Assembly (NCBI RefSeq): GCF_002929505.1
Contig: NZ_PJJL01000061.1
Coordinates: 1 to 59,976 of the forward strand
Length of the DNA: 59,976 bases
Reading direction: 5' to 3'
From: Cryobacterium sp. Y57
GTDB taxonomy: Bacteria; Actinomycetota; Actinomycetes; Actinomycetales; Microbacteriaceae
Shown here: positions 1 to 7,390 of the stretch, piece after piece
Position numbering within the stretch: position 1 is the stretch's first letter
Layout: each line of letters begins with the position of its first letter
Program-made: the position numbers and the translations under genes
Notes under the pieces: model-generated
What the model was told of the DNA's origin: nothing
Databases searched by the model: none
Seen by the model: the letters and a program-made list of their open reading frames with translations, nothing else

Positions 1-1
1 A

Positions 2-673
2 GACCCTGCCAACCCGGACGGTGAGCGGTTCAGCGCCGACCCGTTCAGCGGCGACGCCCGCTACGACGGCGACGCCCGCACCGCCGGCGAAAAACGCGCC
101 GACATCCTCCGCTGTGTCTTCGAAGCGGCCGCGCGCGATCCGAAAACCCCGACCATGGGCGGCGCCGCCCCCACCGCCATGATCCACATCAACGCCACCG
201 ACCTTCACAACGAACGCGGCGTCGGCTGGATCGACGGCGTCGACGTCCCCATCTCGCTTCGCCGGGTAACAGAAGCCCTCTGCGCCGGCGGCACCCAACA
301 CATCATCTTCGGCACCACCGGCACCATCCTCTACCTCGGCGACACCGTCCGCTGCTTCACCACCACACAACGCACCGCAATCGCCGCCCGCGACGAAGGC
401 TGCATCATCCCCGGCTGCACCATCCCCGCCCGCTGGTGTGAAGTCCACCACGTCATCCCCTGGCACAAACACGGCCCCACCAACATCGACAACGGCGTCC
501 TCCTCTGCTGGTTCCACCACCACACCATCACCACCAACGAATGGAACATCCGCATGATCAACGGCAAACCCCACATACGTGGCCCACTGCTCTGGGACCC
601 CACCCAAACCTGGCGCCCCACCCGAAGTCATCGCGCCAACACCCCCAGCCCCGAACCACCCTGGCGCACCTAA
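2..673 (+). CDS. DUF222/HNH endonuclease-like protein (5' truncated by window)
   Basis: The reading frame is open from base 2 to the TAA at 671-673, so the gene starts left of the window. The visible 223 residues are the C-terminal part. An HNH zinc-type module is clear: C-x-x-PGC, then CEVHHVIPW, a downstream N (IDNG), and LCWFHHH, which supply the Cys and His ligands and catalytic His of the family. Actinobacteria, including Microbacteriaceae, carry many paralogues that combine DUF222 with such an HNH domain; their biological role is not settled. The coding strand is strikingly rich in C and poor in G compared with the neighbouring genes. Family assignment is firm; substrate and function are unknown. 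Confidence 0.85.
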   Translation, partial: DPANPDGERFSADPFSGDARYDGDARTAGEKRADILRCVFEAAARDPKTPTMGGAAPTAMIHINATDLHNERGVGWIDGVDVPISLRRVTEALCAGGTQHIIFGTTGTILYLGDTVRCFTTTQRTAIAARDEGCIIPGCTIPARWCEVHHVIPWHKHGPTNIDNGVLLCWFHHHTITTNEWNIRMINGKPHIRGPLLWDPTQTWRPTRSHRANTPSPEPPWRT

Positions 674-863
674 GCTCCGCCGCCCGGGCTATCAGAGCGA
701 TGCGGTTCCGCAATCTGAAAATAGCGAAGCTTCCAGACGTCGAGATTTCTGCGCGATAGATTCCGCGTGCGCGCAACGGTCGACTGGCCAGCCCAGCCCA
801 GCGCTCGCTGGAGCGCGGGGTTGGTACTCGGCAGACAGCAGCCCGTGGGCTATACCCGTGGGA
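674..863. other. intergenic region between convergent genes
   Basis: This gap separates the HNH gene from the stop of the minus-strand LRV gene. It holds a short near-palindrome, AGCCC-GT-GGGCT, close to 840-851, which may be part of a convergent terminator, but there is no U-tract. I see no gene in it. Confidence 0.4.
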
Positions 864-2740
864 CTAGAGCCCGCGGGCGCGCAGCGCCTGCTGCACAAGA
901 GGGTCGGGCGACTGCGCCAACCAGGCGAGCAGGTCGGGGTAAGCACTCGGATTGCCCGCGAGTTGCGGCCAAACCTCCGGGTGGTTTTGCGCCAGGTCGT
1001 AAAACCCGGCGGCCGAAGTGTTCGGGTCATCGGCCGCCAGGCTGGCCGCGCTGGGCGCTGCGATAATTACTGCGACTGGCACAGGGACAGGCGCCGGCGG
1101 AGCTGGCGGTGCCGCTCGGGGCGGTGGCGGCGAGACGGGCACAGCCACTGGCACTGGGGGCGCGGTGGCTGGAACGACGGGCGCCGTGGCATCCGTTGGA
1201 TTGATCGGCGCGGCAACCGGTGCTGCGGCATAGCCGGTGTAGGCCGCCGGTGCCTGGGCCCGAACCGGACCGTACTGCGTGAAGTAGCTACGAACGGATG
1301 CCGGCATGGTCAGCGCATAGAACACCAGCGCGGGCAGTCCGAAGGCCAGGGCGAGGCTCAGCATGGCCGCGGTACTCAGGATTACCAGGGAGAGGGAAGC
1401 GTATTCTGCGCCCTCGAACAGCCAGGAATAGAGCGTGCTCAGATTGCCGTCGGTGATGGTTTGCCCGCGCAGCACGACGAAAACGATGCCGAGCACGGTG
1501 ATGAGGCCGGTGAGGCCGAGTACCAGCCACTGGCTGCCGGCCGGGTTTGACCGCAGGGTTGTGCGGGCGATAATGGCCACAACGATGATGATCGAGAGCA
1601 CGATCGTGGCGCCGATGTTCAGCCCGGTAACACCGGTACTGGCACCGCTGCCGATGAGGTTCGCTATGACCAGCAGCACACTCAGCCCGGCGGTGCCGAT
1701 GATGAGCACGAACGTGAGCGAAGCGACGCCGAACCATTTCACAATCGGCTCAAGCGGAACCATCGCCAGGCGCAGCGCCGGCGTCGACGTCAGGCCGAAC
1801 AGCCCGGCGAGCAGAATGAGCGGGTAGCCGCCCCAGCTGAGCGATTCGACCCCGCCAAAGGACAGATCAAAATCACTGAGCGCGTCGATCGTGATGACTC
1901 CGAGTGCGATGCCGCCGAGCGCGCGCCCGACGGTGAGCCAGATGGCGTTACCGCGCAAAATTCCATAGATGGGTAGCAGCACGCCGGCCGCACCGGCGAG
2001 CACGGCCACGACCGCGGAGAGCAGCACCAGAGCACCAACCTGAACGGGTGACCCTACGACTCCGAGAATGATCGCGCCCAGCACGGTCAGGGTCACGACC
2101 GCACTATAGCCGATGACGATGCGGCGCCAGAGGCGGGCGACCGGGTGGTAACCGTCGATTCCGACCAGTTCTGCGAAGCGCGGCTGGCTAGCGAGGAAGG
2201 CCCCGGCTAGTCCGAAGGCGGCCGCGTAGCCGAGCCCGGGCGTTTCATCCTTCGAGAAAGCGTCGACGAGCATGAATCCCAGAACGAGAAGCGCGTAGGG
2301 AACGTTGACCAGCAGTCGGATCAACCAGATCTGGGCCAGCCCGATGCCGGGACTGAAGACTCCAGCGCGCAGCAGGTAGGTGAGGCTGAGCGAGAACAGC
2401 GACAGCAGTGTGATCAGGATGACCTCGATACGGCCAGTCGCTCCGATCGTTTCGCTTATTCCGAAGTCAGTGCTGAACATCCACGGTAGGGCCAGGGAGC
2501 TCAGGAGTAACAGCAGAGCTCCGCCGTCTCGCGCCCAGTCGGACGACGGGATGCCGGCGAACGGATTCGGTCGGGCGGGCGCGGGCGCGTACTGTGGCGG
2601 CGCGACGGGTGCGGCATACTGCGGGGCGGCGGGCGGCGAGGCGACCGGCGGCGCGACATACTGCGCCGGTACGGGCTGCGAAGGCGCGGGCTGTGAAGGC
2701 GCGGGCGGGGCTGCTGGGGGGCGTTCGGTTCGAAGGTCAT
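864..2740 (-). CDS. polytopic membrane protein with C-terminal LRV-like module; apparent -1 frameshift near the start
   Basis: The body is a hydrophobic protein with many membrane segments, then a Pro/Ala/Val-rich linker and a C-terminal helical module (AGNPSAYPDLLAWL) resembling the leucine-rich-repeat variant (LRV) family. It looks like the DUF7937 type of actinobacterial membrane protein. The body frame stays open upstream to about 2772 and encodes a Pro/Ala/Gln-rich N-terminus plus a first membrane segment (GGALLLLLLSSLALPW), but it has no ATG, GTG or TTG before the ATG at 2480. A good start, ATG at 2740 after GAGGACTCAG encoding MTFEPNAPQQ, lies one frame away. A missing base in the run of six C near 2721 would join them. 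Either this is a sequencing or real indel, or translation begins at 2480 without the first membrane segment. It ends the minus-strand signalling locus. Confidence 0.7.
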
Positions 2741-2790
2741 CTGAGTCCTCTGTGTTCGTTCTGGATTCTTGTCACTGTCTCGCGAGGTTG

Positions 2791-4377
2791 TTACTGATAG
2801 AGCCGGTCGAGCTTGCCGTCCTCGCTGAGTCGCACCAGGTTCCCCACAGCAATGCCGACCACGTCGACCACGGTGCGCATGGGGCTGGCGAACCATCCGC
2901 TCTTCTCCTGCACGGCGAGAACCTGCCAGCGGTCGGCACCGAGTTCCTTCATCCACGAAGCATCGTCGAGGCATCCCTCGAACGACGAGTAACCGGAATC
3001 CGTGGTGACACAGACCCCCGAGAATTCGCTGCGGTACGGCCAGTTGTAGCCGTCGCCCTCGATCACGATGCTGTTGAGGTCGAGGTGAGCGGTGTCGCCG
3101 TTGACCTCTGGGGTCACCGAAAAGTCGGTGATCTGCAGGTTGTCGAAGTCACCATCACCATCGGTGGGCATGAGCGCGGCACCGTACAGACTGAGAAAAC
3201 GACGTTCCGACTCGGGCATCACAGCAGCGAGGTCGCCGTAGTCGCCGTTCTCGCCGAATGCGATCACGGCCTCGGCGAATCCTTCGGCAGCAGCGGCAGC
3301 GGTGTCGAACGTGGCCGCGTCGTCGGCGGCGACCAGGTTGCCTCGCGTGGAATCGTGCGATCCGCTCTGCAGAATGTTCTCACCGGTAGTGAGCAGCGGG
3401 CTGACGTACCAGGAGCCACCCTCACGAACGGTGACGATGGTCGCATCGTGTCCGAGCGTGTCAGCGAGGTCGGCGGCGGTCTGTGTGAACGGCAGCATGT
3501 CGTTGAGCTCCGCAATCGACGACTCGCGCAGGTCGGCGATCATCGAGTCGGTGTCACTGTCGTCGGAGCCCCACGTCTCCTGCTGGAGGCGCAGCTGCGG
3601 CCCCACAACCTCGAGGTAGGCGTCCGTGATCGTTTCGGCATCACCGTTCATGGTCAGCTCACCCGCCGTGATGGTGACGACCGCGATACCGTCTTCAACG
3701 TCTTCTGCCTCGAGTTCGATTCCGGTCAGGGTGATATTCACGCTGTCGACGACCGTATTGATGAGCTCCGGCATATCGACCGGGTCACCGTTCTCGTCGT
3801 CCATGGCGATGGCGGCGAGCTGATCGATCGGAGCCTTGAACGATTCAACCTCAGCGGGAGACAACGAGCCGTACATGCTGATCAGGTCCCTATCAGCCGT
3901 GCCGGCGAGCAGTTTCTCGACCGCGGCCGTTGGAGAGGATGCCCTGCCCAGCTTCGAGAAGACGGCCCCGTAGGCCCACACACCGCCACCGGCGACGAGC
4001 AGCACGATGACCCCGATCGATCCCCAGATCAACAGTTTCTTGGGCGGTCGCATGGAGGACTGGTCTGGCCGTGCATACGGGTTTACCAGAGCGGATGCCG
4101 GCGCGTCTGCTGCCTGCCCCGGGGTCGCGCCGGCAGCCTCGAACGGAGCAGCGATATAGGGGACCGCTGCGGTGGGTGTCACTTCGGCGGGCGCAGGCAT
4201 CACGGCAGTGATAGTGCCGAGCTGGAGCATCCACTCAATCAGGGCCGGGTAGCACGACGGGTTCCCGGCGATGACCGGGTGCAACGCGTGGTGGGCGGCG
4301 GCGATCTCCGCGAGCCGGGCCTGCGGGGTCGTCGGGTCGGCGGCTTCCCGGTGCAGGGCCAAGGTGGAATCTGTCAC
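2791..4377 (-). CDS. single-pass membrane protein with N-terminal LRV-like module
   Basis: The N-terminus has a short helical module with AGNPSCYPALIEWM, closely matching the C-terminal module of the next gene. A Pro/Ala-rich linker follows, then one membrane helix (LLIWGSIGVIVLLVAGGG) and an outer region of roughly 390 residues. The outer part reads like two repeats of a DUF4878/NTF2-type fold (SSPTAAVEKLLAG... and ...AAAEGFAEAVIAFGENGDYGD), but that is only a guess. GTG at 4377 is preferred as the start because AGGAGC lies ten bases upstream; a GTG at 4419 is also open. It lies about 70 bases after the small tail-anchored protein gene and is probably cotranscribed. Function is unknown; the topology suggests a link between cytosolic signalling and the cell surface. 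Confidence 0.75.
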   Translation of the reverse strand: MTDSTLALHREAADPTTPQARLAEIAAAHHALHPVIAGNPSCYPALIEWMLQLGTITAVMPAPAEVTPTAAVPYIAAPFEAAGATPGQAADAPASALVNPYARPDQSSMRPPKKLLIWGSIGVIVLLVAGGGVWAYGAVFSKLGRASSPTAAVEKLLAGTADRDLISMYGSLSPAEVESFKAPIDQLAAIAMDDENGDPVDMPELINTVVDSVNITLTGIELEAEDVEDGIAVVTITAGELTMNGDAETITDAYLEVVGPQLRLQQETWGSDDSDTDSMIADLRESSIAELNDMLPFTQTAADLADTLGHDATIVTVREGGSWYVSPLLTTGENILQSGSHDSTRGNLVAADDAATFDTAAAAAEGFAEAVIAFGENGDYGDLAAVMPESERRFLSLYGAALMPTDGDGDFDNLQITDFSVTPEVNGDTAHLDLNSIVIEGDGYNWPYRSEFSGVCVTTDSGYSSFEGCLDDASWMKELGADRWQVLAVQEKSGWFASPMRTVVDVVGIAVGNLVRLSEDGKLDRLYQ

Positions 4378-4449
4378 GAGAGTAAAGCTCCTAGCGTGTC
4401 GGTGCGTGCTTACGGGCACAGCATGGGGTGGCGATCAGACGAGACGCGA

Positions 4450-5040
4450 TCACCACGTGAGAATCGTGAAAACGGTGTAGGCAGCAGCTGCGAGTACGAC
4501 CAGAACGGTGCTCGAGATGATCGCCATCAGCGTGAACCGGCAACGGCGACGTTTTGTGACTTCGGCATGCTCGCGAATCTCGGCGGCCGCGTCAGCCAGA
4601 CGGAGGCGGGCCCGGTCGGGTAACACGTCGGGTATTGGCACCGGGGCCTGCGGCGAAATAATCGTCGGAGTTGGCCGCGCCGCGTAGCGCACACTCGCAC
4701 CGCTCTGCACCTGCGGCGGCTGGTATCGGCGTTGCAGAGAATCAACGACCGGAGTGTGCACGGGGGCGGTCGCCCGCCGCTGGCTCAACAGCGTGTCGGT
4801 GGCTGTGCTGCCCCTGGACGACTGCACTGTAGCCTCGTCGGCCTCGTCGGCAGTCGGGTCATCCTCGTGCGGCGTGTTCGCAGAATCCCCGGCCTCGGTG
4901 GGGGGCTGCCGCACCACGCGGCGGGTGTGATCGTCATTCGCGCGCCGCACAATACGCGTCTGTTCGTCTGCGGTTCGCTCAACGATGACGGTGTCATCAA
5001 TGTCGGGCCCAGTGACCCCTGTCGGTTCAGCGGGCTGCAT
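4450..5040 (-). CDS. small tail-anchored protein with repeated acidic-Thr motifs
   Basis: This protein of 196 residues has a long hydrophilic, Asp/Glu/Thr-rich region and one C-terminal membrane helix (FTLMAIISSTVLVVLAAAAYTVF) preceded by KRRRCR, so most of it should be cytosolic. The N-terminal part carries three related motifs, DDTVIVER, DEQTRIVRR and DDHTRRVVRQ. A similar one, DDDKTMIVVRR, lies just before the FHA domain of the protein encoded two genes upstream. ATG at 5040 is chosen because it overlaps the end of the phosphatase gene by 14 bases, which suggests translational coupling; a longer frame to 5145 lies wholly inside that gene. I infer that it is a phosphorylation target of the locus kinase. 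No known family was recognised. Confidence 0.7.
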   Translation of the reverse strand: MQPAEPTGVTGPDIDDTVIVERTADEQTRIVRRANDDHTRRVVRQPPTEAGDSANTPHEDDPTADEADEATVQSSRGSTATDTLLSQRRATAPVHTPVVDSLQRRYQPPQVQSGASVRYAARPTPTIISPQAPVPIPDVLPDRARLRLADAAAEIREHAEVTKRRRCRFTLMAIISSTVLVVLAAAAYTVFTILTW

Positions 5041-5881
5041 TGCGAGCCACTCGTTGCACCGGTCGGGTGTCTTCGGTGCGGGTGTCGGACTGGTCGTCGC
5101 CGACCGGGAGGCCGTGCCACGAGCTGACCCCGCCGGCGATGACATCGATCACAATCACGGAAACGTTATCGCGTCCGCCGTGTTCGAGGGCGCCGGCGAG
5201 CAGCGCATCCGCCGTCTGCTGGGGGCCACCGCCGAGGGTCAATCCGGCCTTGATCGCTTCGTCGGAAAGCTCGCCGCTGAGCCCATCGGAACACACCAGC
5301 AGGCGTTCGCCGGTCACGACCGGGCGTAGCCAATAGTCAGCATTGCTGTTGTCGGCGCCCATCGCGCGAGTGATGACATTTTTTCGCGCGAAGTTGGCGA
5401 CATCTGCTTTCAGCAGTGAACCCTCGTCGATGAGTTCCTGAGCCAAAGAATGGTCGACGGTGAGCTGCTGAAACTCGCCGCCGTGCAGGCGGTACACGCG
5501 CGAGTCGCCGACGTTCACGATGAGCCATTGCGGGAAATCTTCGTGGTCGATGAGCACCAGACCGGTGAGGGTGCTGCCCGCGCCGCGCCCGGTCGAATCC
5601 GACACGGCGCGAACCCGCGTGTGCGCGCGCAGAACCGCATCTACTACGTCGTCGGCTGCAACACCGACGCGGCCGACGCACGCCTGGAATTCGGCGATCA
5701 CGGCCGCGCTGGCTCGCTGGCCGGCTTCGAGCCCGCCCATGCCGTCGGCGACGATGAACACCGGTTGAGACGCGAGCAGCGAATCTTCATTTTCATGTCG
5801 TTTGCGGCCGACATCTGTGCGGGAGCCGCACTGCAGCGACACCCCGGCACTGTTCGCTCGAGGGTCAGGGAGGTACGCCAT
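5027..5881 (-). CDS. PP2C-family Ser/Thr protein phosphatase
   Basis: This is a soluble 284-residue protein with the full PPM/PP2C motif set: RKRHENEDS near the N-terminus, VADGMGG (metal ligand Asp), GDSRVYR, CSDGL and GGRDNVSV (metal ligand Asp). The length is normal for a stand-alone bacterial catalytic domain of the PstP/PrpC type, but the C-terminal membrane anchor and outer domain of mycobacterial PstP are absent. It should remove phosphate from Ser/Thr of cytosolic proteins in a Mn- or Mg-dependent reaction. It starts three bases after the FHA gene and overlaps the next gene, so it is part of the operon. Its likely job is to reverse the action of the kinase encoded at the head of the locus. 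Confidence 0.93.
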   Translation of the reverse strand: MAYLPDPRANSAGVSLQCGSRTDVGRKRHENEDSLLASQPVFIVADGMGGLEAGQRASAAVIAEFQACVGRVGVAADDVVDAVLRAHTRVRAVSDSTGRGAGSTLTGLVLIDHEDFPQWLIVNVGDSRVYRLHGGEFQQLTVDHSLAQELIDEGSLLKADVANFARKNVITRAMGADNSNADYWLRPVVTGERLLVCSDGLSGELSDEAIKAGLTLGGGPQQTADALLAGALEHGGRDNVSVIVIDVIAGGVSSWHGLPVGDDQSDTRTEDTRPVQRVARNAAR

Positions 5882-5884
5882 GGC

Positions 5885-7390
5885 TCAGGCCTCCAGGTAG
5901 ATGCGCGCCGCGAGTTCCCCTAAAAGGAACCGATCGGTCAGGGGCGCACTCGCACCCGCATCGAGCTCACTTTCAGAGCCTCCGCCATCGATGAGCACGA
6001 CACCGTTGGTCGAGTGCAAGTCGCTGATACCCCACGCTCCATCGACAAAATCCAGGCGGGCGTGGGTCTTCGACACTGTCTTGCCCGGGTCATGCAGTGG
6101 AACTAACTGTGCGTCCAAATGTGCCCCGCCTCGCGCGGGGTTGCGGCCGAGCAGCACTACCGGTTTGGTAAGCGAGACTTTCAGCCCGTGTTCGGTTTCG
6201 AGCGTCCACGGCTTCATACGACGAACGACGATCATGGTCTTGTCGTCGTCCTCGGATTCGTCTTCAGCTACGTCACTGGCGTGTGCTGAGCGCGCTGCGA
6301 AGGGTGTGACCGCAGAAACCTGCGCGGCAACGGCGACCGGAAACACTGTGGGGACCGGTGCCTGGACCGGAACCGGGACCGGTGCGGCAACTGCCCTGGC
6401 AGCCATCTCCGCAGCAGCCGCGAGCTCACCGGGCAAGGCAATTGGGAGTTCGCCGGCCAGGGATTCGCGGGGCGCAGCAGCGAACGGTGCAGTGCGTGCC
6501 TGTACGACCGGCGCCGGCGGAGCCCATGGATTCACTGGCGCGACGACCGGTTCAGAGATGACCGAAGGCGCCGGCGGTGCAGGCGGTGCAGGGACGACCG
6601 TAGGCGCGGGCGGTGCGACCGGCGCAGGGACGACCGTAGGCATGGGCGGTGCGGCGACGACCGGCAGCGCAGGGACAACGGCCGGGGCCGACAACACCGG
6701 CGAGTCGGGGGTTGGAGCTGGGGCCGGAGGCACGCTCACGTAGAACGGCGGCGGACCGCTGGGCAGGCCGTGTGGAACCGGAGGCGCGAGCGGGGCGGCC
6801 GCTGTGGTCGCCGGAACGGCTGCCGGCGGGGCCGGGGGAAGTAGCGCAACGGCAAGCTGAGTGGGCACGTTCGGCGGTACCGGCGGCGCAGGCGGTACAG
6901 GCGGTGCAGGTGTCAGCACGTGGTGGCCGGCCGGTGCGGGAGGCACCGGCGGTGCCGGCGTCATCGATAGCGGCGTCACCGGGGCGAACGGAACGTACCC
7001 GGTCGCGGGGATCCCGGGCATCCAGCCCGTGTCGACGGACTTGCCGAACCCGAGCACGCAGGCCCAGATGGGACTGCTGACCAGGTAGAGCAGGGTGAAG
7101 CCACCGCCGCGGCCGAGACGCCGGTTGACGTTGTTGACCGCCAGCACGAGCACGACGAGGGCCACTACGTTCGCGACGGGGATAAAGAGGCCAACCACCC
7201 ACAGGGCTGAATAGCGGCCGAGTTCATACAGGGTGATGCTGTTGACGATCGGCACCCAGCCCTTCCAGGCCTGTTCTCCGAGCTTCACGAAGACTTTACC
7301 GAGACCGATCGACGAGAAGACGTACACGCCGAGACTGACCAGCACAGCGACCGCGATTATCGTGATCATAGCTCCAGATGATTCATCCAT
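5885..7390 (-). CDS. DUF5684-like membrane domain plus C-terminal FHA domain protein
   Basis: The N-terminal 110 residues contain several membrane helices of the DUF5684 kind (WKGWVPIVNSITLYEL, then two more hydrophobic stretches). A Pro/Ala/Val-rich linker of about 230 residues follows. The C-terminal 100 residues form an FHA domain with LLGRNP, SKTHAR and STNG, the signature residues for phosphothreonine binding. Just before the FHA domain is DDDKTMIVVRR, with Thr near residue 385, placed as the phospho-switch threonine is in GarA/OdhI. Its ATG directly follows the TAA of the transglutaminase-like gene. It is expected to read phosphothreonine marks made by the locus kinase at the inner face of the membrane, and may be switched by phosphorylation of its own motif. 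Confidence 0.9.
   Translation of the reverse strand: MDESSGAMITIIAVAVLVSLGVYVFSSIGLGKVFVKLGEQAWKGWVPIVNSITLYELGRYSALWVVGLFIPVANVVALVVLVLAVNNVNRRLGRGGGFTLLYLVSSPIWACVLGFGKSVDTGWMPGIPATGYVPFAPVTPLSMTPAPPVPPAPAGHHVLTPAPPVPPAPPVPPNVPTQLAVALLPPAPPAAVPATTAAAPLAPPVPHGLPSGPPPFYVSVPPAPAPTPDSPVLSAPAVVPALPVVAAPPMPTVVPAPVAPPAPTVVPAPPAPPAPSVISEPVVAPVNPWAPPAPVVQARTAPFAAAPRESLAGELPIALPGELAAAAEMAARAVAAPVPVPVQAPVPTVFPVAVAAQVSAVTPFAARSAHASDVAEDESEDDDKTMIVVRRMKPWTLETEHGLKVSLTKPVVLLGRNPARGGAHLDAQLVPLHDPGKTVSKTHARLDFVDGAWGISDLHSTNGVVLIDGGGSESELDAGASAPLTDRFLLGELAARIYLEA

Noticed and set aside
2380..4623. 747-codon open frame on the plus strand
   Set aside because: It crosses three minus-strand genes and the gaps between them, and its product is low-complexity Gly/Arg sequence.
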